A stretch of 64,000 nt of DNA from Aquidulcibacter paucihalophilus (GTDB lineage Bacteria; Pseudomonadota; Alphaproteobacteria; Caulobacterales; Caulobacteraceae): NCBI GenBank assembly GCA_030285985.1, contig CP127384.1, forward strand, positions 1,662,501-1,726,500. The letters run 5' to 3'. The position numbers and the translations under genes are program-made. Positions within the stretch are counted from its first letter, which is position 1. The number at the start of each line of letters is the position of its first letter. Below are positions 1 through 9,925 of the stretch, piece after piece. The notes under the pieces were generated by a model, which did not search any database, had not been told where the DNA came from, and saw only the letters and a list, made by a program, of their open reading frames with translations.

Positions 1-1249
1 CGACACCGCCGGTAATGTTGCCGACGTTGATGAAGCGCGGCGTGGAGGCACCAACGCCGAAACGATAGGCCGTGGCGTTGGCCCCGTTGCCGAGGGCTGC
101 GACAGTGCCCTGGTTGCGCACGCCGCCGGCAATGACCACCGACTGGCCGGCGTTGCCGCCGAACAAGATCGCATTGGCCGTGATGCCCGCATAGATGCCC
201 TGGCCGGTGACCGTGCCGCGGTTGATGAAGCCGAAGTCGTTGTCTCCCGTGCCGACGACGCCAAGGGTGATGTTCTGGGTCGTCGAGGCGACGAGAATGG
301 CGGGCGCGGCACCGTAGCTGTTGATGTTGCCCGTGCCTTCGGTGCTGTCGGCGATCCCGTCGGCGTCCTCATCCGTATTGGCGGTGTCCGTATCGGTCGG
401 CGCGCGGTCGACGACGACGCCGCCGGCGACATTGCCCGCGATGATGACCGCGGGCCCGCCCTGCAGCCGGTCTTCGGCGTCGAGCCTCGACTCAAACGTG
501 TCATTGCCGAGGCTGGTGTAACGATAGCCGGTGGCGTTGATTTCACCCTGCAGCGTCAACCGGCCGCCGACGTCGCCACCGATCGAGACTGCCGATGTAT
601 TCTGGCCGCGCGCCGTCACGCTCCCCAGAAGGGCGATGTTGCCGGTCACGGCGCCCTGGGTCCGGATGGCGACGGAGTTGTCGCCGAAGACGCGGATGTT
701 GCCCTGGGACTGGATGTTGCCGATCAGGCCGGATTCGATCGAGATGGCGTAGGAGTTGTTCCCGTCAACGCCGATCGAGCCGAGGTTGCTGACGATCAGA
801 TTGCCCGTGACGGGCGCGCCGGCCGCATAGCGGACGCCGTAGCGACCCGTGCCCGTGGCCCAGGGTCCGTCGATATCGCCGTCATTGTCTGTGTCAGGAT
901 AGGTTTCGATCGTGTCGATGATCGAGATCGTCGACCCGATGGTCACGTTGGAGGTCACCCCCGCGTTGACCAGGATCGCCGTGGCCCCGTCCGCGGCCGG
1001 GGTCATCGTGATGGAACTGGTGCCTTCCATCGTGAAATCATGGTTGGAGTTCACCGTCACGGCCGTTCCCGACGTCAGGGAAATGCCGCCGCTGCCGGAG
1101 ATACGGATGCTGTCGGCCGTGCCGCCGTCCGTCGCGTTCAACGTCGTGATCGGCGCGGTGCGGACCGTCGTAATCACGACTTCGGCCATGGCCCCGGTGG
1201 CTGCCAGCAGGGGAGCGATCGCAACCGCGGTCGCGAGTAGAATACGCAT
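1..1249 (-). CDS. Secreted beta-helix / autotransporter-like protein (5' part only)
   Basis: The reading frame is open from an ATG at 1249 to the window edge, so only the first 416 residues are seen. A typical signal peptide (residues 1-22, ending ATGAMA) is followed by a Gly/Asn/Thr/Val-rich passenger with recurring short strands such as GNI, VTGN and NAT, as in right-handed beta-helix passengers of type V secretion. Two Asp-rich segments (around DTDNDGDIDG and DTDTANTDEDADG) resemble calcium-binding loops of thrombospondin-3 type. No beta-barrel is visible because the 3' end is missing. Export to the cell surface is inferred. The gene diverges from the SPFH gene at 1447. Confidence 0.7.
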   Translation of the reverse strand, partial: MRILLATAVAIAPLLAATGAMAEVVITTVRTAPITTLNATDGGTADSIRISGSGGISLTSGTAVTVNSNHDFTMEGTSSITMTPAADGATAILVNAGVTSNVTIGSTISIIDTIETYPDTDNDGDIDGPWATGTGRYGVRYAAGAPVTGNLIVSNLGSIGVDGNNSYAISIESGLIGNIQSQGNIRVFGDNSVAIRTQGAVTGNIALLGSVTARGQNTSAVSIGGDVGGRLTLQGEINATGYRYTSLGNDTFESRLDAEDRLQGGPAVIIAGNVAGGVVVDRAPTDTDTANTDEDADGIADSTEGTGNINSYGAAPAILVASTTQNITLGVVGTGDNDFGFINRGTVTGQGIYAGITANAILFGGNAGQSVVIAGGVRNQGTVAALGNGANATAYRFGVGASTPRFINVGNITGGV

Positions 1250-1411
1250 TCGGTAGAAACCCCTGTGGACGACACACGCAGAGACGCCGACGATCCTCTA
1301 ACAGGGACCGTGTCAGCCTGCCTCAAGTTTCTCGAATTTGAGGCGAATGCAAGGCCGAACCCGCTGGCGGGGCGTGTTCGGCAAGCGCGGCTATTGCCAA
1401 TATCGCAATCA

Positions 1412-1425
1412 AAGTGATATCACTT
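1412..1425. promoter_or_regulatory. 14-bp perfect palindrome upstream of SPFH gene (likely operator)
   Basis: AAGTGATATCACTT is a perfect palindrome about 22 bp upstream of the SPFH start codon. It lies in an unusually AT-rich stretch between two divergent genes. The downstream gene pair includes a ribbon-helix-helix protein, a class that binds short palindromes, so autoregulation is a reasonable inference. Confidence 0.5.
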
Positions 1426-1446
1426 ACATATCGACTTTGGGAGGGA

Positions 1447-2340
1447 ATGATGACCCACGAGCATTCAAGATCCACAGAACGCCCCGCCAACACCGCCAAC
1501 GGCATCCTGATGCTGCTGATCGGACTGCTGCTGCTCGTCGCCGGGCCGGCCGTCGTGGCGCAGGATCCGGACTCGGCCGTGCGCGTGGTCGCCGGGATCG
1601 CCGCGGCGACCGTCGGCCTGTTGCTGGTGTGCGGACTCTATTCGCTCCAGACCAACGAAGGCATGGCCATCATGCTGTTCGGGGACTACCGCGGCACGGA
1701 TCGCAAGACCGGCCTGCGCTGGGTCCTGCCCTGGTACAGCCGGAAGAAGATCTCCCTGCGGGTGCGCAACCTGACCAGCGACAAGCTCAAGGTGAACGAC
1801 CGGCGCGGCAGCCCCATCGAGATCGCCGCCAACGTCGTGTGGCGCGTCCAGGATTCGGCCCAGGCCCTGTTTGACGTGGATGACTACCAGGCGTTCGTGA
1901 ACATCCAGGTGGACACGGCCCTGCGCGATATCGCCTCCCACTACGCCTACGACCACGGCGATGAGACCGATGTGCCCGAACTGACCCTGCGCGCCGACGC
2001 GGAGGACGTCGCCGGCCGTCTGCGCGAGGAACTGGTCGGCCGGGTCAGCGTCGCCGGCGTTGCCATTGACGAGGCCCGTCTGGCGCACCTCGCCTACGCC
2101 CCGGAAATCGCCGGTGCCATGCTGAAGCGACAGCAGGCCGAGGCTGTGCTGTCCGCGCGCCGTCTGATCGTCAAGGGTGCCGTCGGCATGGTCGAGAGCG
2201 CCCTGGCTGATCTGAACGAGCGCGGCGTCGTCGATCTGGACGAGGACCGCAAGGCTGCCATGGTCTCGAACCTGCTGGTGGTGCTGTGCGCCGACCGCGA
2301 GGCCCAGCCCGTGGTCAATACGGGCACCCTGTACGGCTGA
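1447..2340 (+). CDS. SPFH/band-7 (stomatin-like) membrane protein
   Basis: This 297-residue protein has two adjacent hydrophobic segments (about residues 18-40 and 48-66) and then an SPFH domain (about 70-250), recognisable from the NEG-x-A-I-M-LFGDYRG opening, the GLRWVLPWY segment and a long Ala/Glu-rich helical C-terminus. SPFH proteins form membrane-associated oligomers that organise microdomains or control proteases; no substrate can be read from the sequence. The start at 1447 is chosen because GGGAGGG precedes it (a second ATG follows at 1450); a start at 1414 would fall inside the palindrome. A ribbon-helix-helix gene follows after one base, so the two are probably co-transcribed. Confidence 0.85.
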   Translation: MMTHEHSRSTERPANTANGILMLLIGLLLLVAGPAVVAQDPDSAVRVVAGIAAATVGLLLVCGLYSLQTNEGMAIMLFGDYRGTDRKTGLRWVLPWYSRKKISLRVRNLTSDKLKVNDRRGSPIEIAANVVWRVQDSAQALFDVDDYQAFVNIQVDTALRDIASHYAYDHGDETDVPELTLRADAEDVAGRLREELVGRVSVAGVAIDEARLAHLAYAPEIAGAMLKRQQAEAVLSARRLIVKGAVGMVESALADLNERGVVDLDEDRKAAMVSNLLVVLCADREAQPVVNTGTLYG

Positions 2341-2341
2341 C

Positions 2342-2524
2342 ATGGCCAGGCCCCGAAAGCCTTTCCTGATGCGCACCTCTCCCGGGGTGATGGCGGCGGT
2401 CGAGCGATTGGCCGCCGCCGAACTGCGCTCGGTCAATGCCCAGCTCGAATGCCTGCTCCGCGAAGCCCTCGCGCGGCGCGGTATTTCGCCCTCGGAAGAC
2501 GTTCCGCCGACGGACAGCGCTTGA
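2342..2524 (+). CDS. Arc-like ribbon-helix-helix DNA-binding protein
   Basis: A 60-residue protein whose first half (KPFLMRTSPGVMAAVERLAA, then ELRSVNAQLECLLREAL) matches the Arc/MetJ ribbon-helix-helix pattern: a short basic strand followed by two helices, the second carrying the usual S-x-N-x-x-L-E-x-L-L-REAL arrangement. It starts one base after the SPFH stop codon, so translation is coupled. RHH proteins bind DNA as dimers of dimers, often at the promoter of their own operon. The AAGTGATATCACTT palindrome upstream of the pair is the obvious candidate site, though this is inference. Confidence 0.8.
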   Translation: MARPRKPFLMRTSPGVMAAVERLAAAELRSVNAQLECLLREALARRGISPSEDVPPTDSA

Positions 2525-2555
2525 GCTTCGCCGTCGGCGGCGTTACGGGCCGGGC

Positions 2556-3905
2556 ATGGTGAAGTCGCATATGTCCAAGGTCCGCAAGGCGCGTCGCATC
2601 CAGCGGCGGGTCCGACGGGGCGGCGCGTCCAGTATCAGCGCCACCGAGCGGGAGCTCATGACCCTCGCCGGGCTTGAGGTCCAGGAAGGCGAGCTTCGCC
2701 TGTTCCCCGGCTGGGATGAGGAAGTCTCCGAGACGCTCGCGGCTACCAAGGCCGCCGGCGAGGATGTCCGTCCCCGGCTGGTCGACACCACAATGCTCTA
2801 TGCGCCCCGGTCCGGCGGGGTGAAGCGCTACCTGCTGTCGAAGAAGGCCTGGCTGGAAGCGAACCGGCCGGATGTCGCCCATTCGCTGGTGGTCCCCGGT
2901 GCGCACCACAAGGCCGGCGACGACGGCATCGTCCAGCTTCACGCTACCAAACTGCCCTTCGGCGACGGCTACCGCTGGCCCACCTCGGTGAGTCGCTGGG
3001 CCGCCTGGGTCGCGTCTCTGAACCCGTCAATCATCGAGGCGGGCGATCCCTACACGCCGGGGCAGGGGGCCCTGGCCGCCGGCCAGCGCGCCGGTTGCCC
3101 GGTTGTGGGGTTCTGCCACTCCGATCCCGCCGGTCTCGCCGCCCTGCATTTTGGCGAATGGGCCAAGAAGCCGGTCGAGAAGCGTTGGGCCCGCCTGTTC
3201 GGCCAGTTCGACCGCGTCGTCTCGCCCAGCCGCTACATCGCCCGTCGGCTTGAAGAGGCCGGCGTCGGCAATATCGTCATCCGGCCGCTGGGGGTCGAGA
3301 TCGACACCTTCCGGCCTGACCGCGGCGACCGCGACTGGCTGCTGAAGAAGCTGAACCTCCCGGCGTCTGCGCGGCTGCTGTGTTTCGCGGGCCGTCCGGC
3401 GCGGGAAAAGAACATCGATGTCCTGATCCAGGCCGTTCAGGCGCTGGGCGACCCCTATCACCTGATCCTCGTCGGTGCCGGCGCGGGCATGCCGGCGGAA
3501 GAGCGCGTCATCTCCCTGCCGTACGAAGCCAATCCCAAGGCGGTGGCGAAGATCATCGCCTCCTGCGATGCCTTCGTGCATGCCAATGACAAGGAGCCCT
3601 TCGGCCTGATCGTGCTGGAGGCCATGGCCTGCGGGCGCCCGGTCGTCGGGGTCAATGCCGGCGGGGTCAAGGAGACGGTTGACGACACCGTCGGCCAACT
3701 GGCGAAGAGCGCCGACCCTCGCCACTACGCGGCGGCCATCGAGGCCCTGTTCGCGCGCGATATCGAGGCCCTCGGCGTCGCCGCCCGCCTTCGTACGGTC
3801 GAGCGGTTCTCCTGGAACCGCGTCTTCGAGGATCTCAGCTCGGTGTATGCCGAGGTCAGCGGCGAACCGGCCTTCGCCCGGGTCCGCGACAGCCAGGCGA
3901 ACTGA
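2556..3905 (+). CDS. Family 4-type (GT-B) glycosyltransferase
   Basis: A 449-residue protein with GT-B architecture. The N-terminal half carries the SGGVKRYLL acceptor-domain motif. The C-terminal half has the FAGRPAREKNIDVLI nucleotide-sugar domain opening and the E-x7-E motif EPFGLIVLE followed by AMACGRPVV. It should move a sugar from an NDP donor to a lipid or polysaccharide acceptor; the sugar cannot be predicted. The start is uncertain: 2556 and 2571 are in-frame ATGs and the first 60 residues are basic and unlike the family core, so a later start is possible. It is followed by a secreted phosphatase gene after 57 bp. Confidence 0.82.
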   Translation: MVKSHMSKVRKARRIQRRVRRGGASSISATERELMTLAGLEVQEGELRLFPGWDEEVSETLAATKAAGEDVRPRLVDTTMLYAPRSGGVKRYLLSKKAWLEANRPDVAHSLVVPGAHHKAGDDGIVQLHATKLPFGDGYRWPTSVSRWAAWVASLNPSIIEAGDPYTPGQGALAAGQRAGCPVVGFCHSDPAGLAALHFGEWAKKPVEKRWARLFGQFDRVVSPSRYIARRLEEAGVGNIVIRPLGVEIDTFRPDRGDRDWLLKKLNLPASARLLCFAGRPAREKNIDVLIQAVQALGDPYHLILVGAGAGMPAEERVISLPYEANPKAVAKIIASCDAFVHANDKEPFGLIVLEAMACGRPVVGVNAGGVKETVDDTVGQLAKSADPRHYAAAIEALFARDIEALGVAARLRTVERFSWNRVFEDLSSVYAEVSGEPAFARVRDSQAN

Positions 3906-3962
3906 TCCCTCGACAGCTGCGGTCGCGCCATCCAGTCTGCCGGGAAACAGGGAACTGAGACG

Positions 3963-4481
3963 ATGAAACGCCTCCTGCTGGCGACCGGGCTGTCGCTTCT
4001 CACCGCCAGCTCGGCCATGGCCCAGACCGTGATCCTGGTGCGGCATGCAGAGAAGGTCGACGCCAGCGCAGATCCGCTGCTGTCCGAAGCGGGGCAGCGC
4101 CGGGCCATGGACCTAGCGGTCGCGCTCAGCGACGCCGACCTCACGCACGTCTTCACCTCTCCGCTTCAGCGCACCGTTCTGACGGCACGACCGGCCGCCG
4201 AGGCCCATGCCATCAACCCTGAAACCATCTCGTTCGAGGGCGGGACGGAGGCCCATATTCTCCGGATCGCCGAGCGGATTCGCGCCCTTCCGGATGACGC
4301 CGTTGTTCTCGTCGTCGGACACAGCAACACCGTGCCGCTGATCGCCCGGGCGTTGGGCGAGACCGGCCCCTCGGAGATGGCCGATTGCGAATATGACCGG
4401 TTGACGGTGATTTCGGTCGAGGATGACGGCGACTCGCCCGCCGTCATCGGCCGCTACGGCGAGCCTGCGAACTGCGGCTAA
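3963..4481 (+). CDS. Secreted histidine phosphatase superfamily protein
   Basis: A 172-residue protein with a signal peptide (residues 1-20, ending SSAMA) and the histidine phosphatase signature LVRHAEK at about residue 25, with supporting TSPLQRT and VVGHSNT motifs that supply the second Arg and His of the active site. It is close in size to SixA/phosphoglycerate-mutase-like phosphatases, but export implies a periplasmic phosphoester substrate. The start ATG follows AACTGAGACG. It probably forms a unit with the glycosyltransferase upstream; the physiological substrate is unknown. Confidence 0.85.
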   Translation: MKRLLLATGLSLLTASSAMAQTVILVRHAEKVDASADPLLSEAGQRRAMDLAVALSDADLTHVFTSPLQRTVLTARPAAEAHAINPETISFEGGTEAHILRIAERIRALPDDAVVLVVGHSNTVPLIARALGETGPSEMADCEYDRLTVISVEDDGDSPAVIGRYGEPANCG

Positions 4482-4576
4482 AATAATATCCGGGTAATAT
4501 AGACAAGCGGGTTTCGTCCGGGTAAATCCAGATCGATCGGCATGGGCAGTCCATGCGTGGAGACGGACGACTCGCG

Positions 4577-5950
4577 ATGCAGCAGGACCTGACCCAGGGC
4601 TCCATCAGCAAACAGCTGATCGGCATGGCGGCCTTCATCGGCCTCGGCCTGCTGTTCCAGACCCTGTATTTCCTGATCGACCTGTATTTCGTCGGCTCTG
4701 TGGGGCCCGACGCACTCGCCGGCGTCGGTTTGGCGGGGGTGGTCTTCTTCCTCGTCATGGCTGCGGCGCAGATGGTGAGCGTGGGCTCGCTTTCGCTGAT
4801 CGCGCGCGCCATCGGCGGCAAGGATTTCAGCAAGGTGGACGGGGTCTACCGCCAGTCGATGCTGCTGTCCGTCGGCCTCTTCCTTCTGACCCTTGTGCTT
4901 GGCTACGGGCTGGGTGGCCGGGCGATCGACGCCCTGGCGGCAGACGTCGCGACCGCTGAACAGGGCAAGGCCTATCTGTACGGCTTCCTGCCCGCCCTGG
5001 CTCTGATGTTCCCAACGGGAGCCATGGGTGCCGCCCTGCGCGCGGCCGGGGTCGTCCGTCCGACCATGCTCGTCCAGACCGGCACAGTGCTGCTGAATGC
5101 CGTCCTCGCCCCCATTCTCATCGCAGGCTGGGGGTCGGGCCTTCCGCTCGGTGCCTTCGGAGCGGGCCTCGCCAGTTCCATCGCTGCCGGGGCGGGCTTC
5201 CTCGGCTCGGTCTGGCTGTTCGGCCGGGTCCAGACCCTGATGCGCGCGCCCCTGCGCCTCGACCGGCCCAGCCCCGCCATCCTGACGCGGATTGTCGGCA
5301 TCGGCCTGCCCTCGGCGGTCGAGTTCCTGCTCATGTTCGTCACCATGGGCGTGGTCTATGCCGTGATCCGCAATTTCGGCAGCGAGGCCCAGGCCGGCTT
5401 CGGGGTCGGGTCGCGTGTGATGCAGGCGATCTTCCTGCCGGCGATGGCCATCTCCTTCGCGGTGGCCCCGGTCGCCGGCCAGAATTTCGGCGCGGGCCTG
5501 CCGGACCGGGTCCGCAGGACCGTCCGCGACGCCGCCCTGATGAGCTCGGCCCTGATGGCCTGCCTGACCCTGCTCTGCCTGTTCGAGTCGCGCTGGCTGG
5601 TCGCGCCCTTCGCACCCGACCCCGCCGTGGCGGAGGTGGCGGCGACCTATCTGCGCATCGTCTCGCTGAACTTTGTGGCTACGGGCCTGATCTTCACCGC
5701 CTCCGGCACCTTCCAGGCCCTGGGCGACACGCGGCCCGCCCTCGTCGGTGGCGTGCTGCGCCTGGTCTTCTTCACCTCGGCAGCCTTCTGGCTCTCGGCC
5801 CAGCCCTGGGCGCGGCTGGAACACCTCTGGTGGGCCTCCGCCGCCTCGGCCCTGCTGCAGGCCGGCGTGGCGCTTCTGTTCCTGAGAAGCCAGCTGAACC
5901 GGAAACTGGCGGGTCTGGTGCCGCGGGAGGCCGTCCCGGCAGGCGTCTGA
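4577..5950 (+). CDS. MATE family efflux transporter
   Basis: A 457-residue integral membrane protein with about twelve hydrophobic helices in two similar halves. It shows MATE hallmarks: the N-terminal GSISKQLIGMA, an early helix with FQTLYFLIDLYFVG, and the second-half NFGAGLPDRVRRTV loop after helix 7-8. MATE proteins export cationic drugs or metabolites using Na+ or H+ gradients. The ATG at 4577 is preferred over 4553, because it gives the usual short N-terminus before the first helix. It appears to be transcribed alone; the substrate is not predictable. Confidence 0.88.
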   Translation: MQQDLTQGSISKQLIGMAAFIGLGLLFQTLYFLIDLYFVGSVGPDALAGVGLAGVVFFLVMAAAQMVSVGSLSLIARAIGGKDFSKVDGVYRQSMLLSVGLFLLTLVLGYGLGGRAIDALAADVATAEQGKAYLYGFLPALALMFPTGAMGAALRAAGVVRPTMLVQTGTVLLNAVLAPILIAGWGSGLPLGAFGAGLASSIAAGAGFLGSVWLFGRVQTLMRAPLRLDRPSPAILTRIVGIGLPSAVEFLLMFVTMGVVYAVIRNFGSEAQAGFGVGSRVMQAIFLPAMAISFAVAPVAGQNFGAGLPDRVRRTVRDAALMSSALMACLTLLCLFESRWLVAPFAPDPAVAEVAATYLRIVSLNFVATGLIFTASGTFQALGDTRPALVGGVLRLVFFTSAAFWLSAQPWARLEHLWWASAASALLQAGVALLFLRSQLNRKLAGLVPREAVPAGV

Positions 5951-6034
5951 GCGCCTTGCTCTGTCCTCCGGAACGGTCGGCTTCGGGTCTGTTCGGCAAT
6001 GGCAAGCTACAGGATCGCCCGCCGAAGGGGCGGC

Positions 6035-6415
6035 TCAGTCGGGTTTCTGCGGAAGACCATCCGCGATGTCATAGTAGTCGCCCTTGTCCGCGACGAAGAT
6101 GTGCACCCCGAGCCGGGAGTTCGTCGGAGTGTCGAAGGCCCCCATGGCGACCCCGATCCAGTCCCGGAAAACCGGGTCCCAGAACAGGGAGGAGCCGCAC
6201 GTCGCGCAGAAGCCGCGGCGCACCTTCTCGGAGGATTGGTGCCAGGCCAGACGGTCTTCGCCCTCGACCCTGAGCGCGGACTTCGGCACGTCGGTTGATG
6301 CGAAGAAATGGCCCGAGTGCTTCCGGCATTTCCGACAATGGCAGGCGTCGGGAGCGGCGAGTGCGCCTGAAACCTCGAATGTGACCGCTCCGCAGAGGCA
6401 GGATCCCCGGTGCAT
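6035..6415 (-). CDS. GFA-domain (CENP-V/GFA) zinc protein
   Basis: A 126-residue protein with the full cysteine pattern of the GFA fold: C-L-C near the N-terminus, CHCRKC at about 27-32 and CATC at about 71-74, which bind two zinc ions. The family was named for glutathione-dependent formaldehyde-activating enzyme, but most small members have no proven activity. It lies between parE and the MATE gene, on the same strand as parE, 25 bp after the parE stop codon, so it may be read through from parE. Confidence 0.85.
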   Translation of the reverse strand: MHRGSCLCGAVTFEVSGALAAPDACHCRKCRKHSGHFFASTDVPKSALRVEGEDRLAWHQSSEKVRRGFCATCGSSLFWDPVFRDWIGVAMGAFDTPTNSRLGVHIFVADKGDYYDIADGLPQKPD

Positions 6416-6440
6416 CTTCGAACTCCCCGGTTGGCCGGCG

Positions 6441-8558
<2,118 letters not shown>

Positions 8559-9925
8559 AGGGATACTGTGAAACGATTCGGGGACCGGTCTGGTAGGCCC
8601 GGCGGCGCTTCTCCACAAGCGGCGCGGCCACCGGCGCCGGCGACGGCAACAGGGTGCGCGTCAGCACCGCCATGAACAACACCCAGGGCAGGCCCTGGTG
8701 CGCCATGAGAATGCTCTCCGACAGGCTCAGCACGAAGAAGGCGGCCAGGAAGCCGATACCCCACCACCCCTCGCGCAGGCCCGAACCCATGCAGCGCAGG
8801 ACGGCGATCAGGGCCGTCCCGGCCATCAGGGCACCGACCAGCACCGCCCCCGGCCAGCCCAGCTGGACCAGCAGATCGATCCAGCCGTTGTGCGCCGAGG
8901 GCACGATCCAGCCCGTCTCCTTGCGGACCCAGTCGGCGGGCGGCGACTCCCCGATCCGGCCCCAGAAGGCACCATAGCCGTAACCGGTCCATGGCCGGTC
9001 GGCGACCTTGCGCATCAGGCTGTCCCAGATCTCGGTCCGGCCGGTCAGCGACGGGTCCTTGCCCAGCGCCTCCAGCACCGCCACCGAATGGGTGTCCCAG
9101 ATCCAGATGCCCAGGCCCGCCAGCACGACCGCGCACCAGATGGCGATGACGGAGAAGGCCGCGCCGCCGCGTCTCAGGGCCCAGAAGCCGCCGATCAGGC
9201 CAAGGCCCACCACCAGACAGAGCAGGGAGGTCTTGGACTGGGTCGCCAGCACGAGGCCGCTGGACAGGACCAGGGCGGCAGCCGGCAGCAGGCGGCGCGG
9301 ATCGGGCGAGGCGAGGCAGGCGGCGGCGGCGGTCGCGCCGATCACCATCACCGCCCCCATCTGGTTCTTCTCGTACCAGAGGCCGCGCCACAGGCCGGCG
9401 TTGTCGAGCTGGTGCACCCCGATGGAAGGGAAGGCGAAGACCATCACCAGACTGCCCACCGCCATGACCAGCGCCGTATGCATCAGCAGTCGCGGCAGAT
9501 GCGGCCCCCGGAAGACGGCGCCGAGATAGAGGGCGAAGCCGCAACTGATCGCGAGGGCGATCACCCGGCGCATGGTGGTGGCGAAATCAAGCGACCAGTA
9601 GCGCGAGGCGAAGGCCAGCCCGACCAGCGCGACGATGGCGATCATCGCCGGCCAGGCCCGCCACAGCCGGTTGATCCGGAACAGCAGCAGGCCGACAATG
9701 GCCGCATAGGCCGGTAGCCAGACCAGCCGCAGCACCGGCGTCTCTTCCTGCATCGGCGCAAACACCGGCCCGATCAGGGCCCCGGTCAGCATGGCGATGA
9801 TCACGCCGCAGATCACCCGCTCCCACAGGCTGGGGGCTGGTTCGGTCAGGGCGTCGGCGGGACGGGATTCGTGCACCCTCGCAGGGTCGGCGAACGGGCT
9901 TAACGAAGGGTTGGCTTTCCCGCCG

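Noticed and set aside
4478..5824. 448-codon frame antisense to the MATE gene
   Set aside because: Shadow frame made by high third-position GC; Gln/Gly/His/Arg-rich with no domain, while the other strand encodes a clear MATE transporter.
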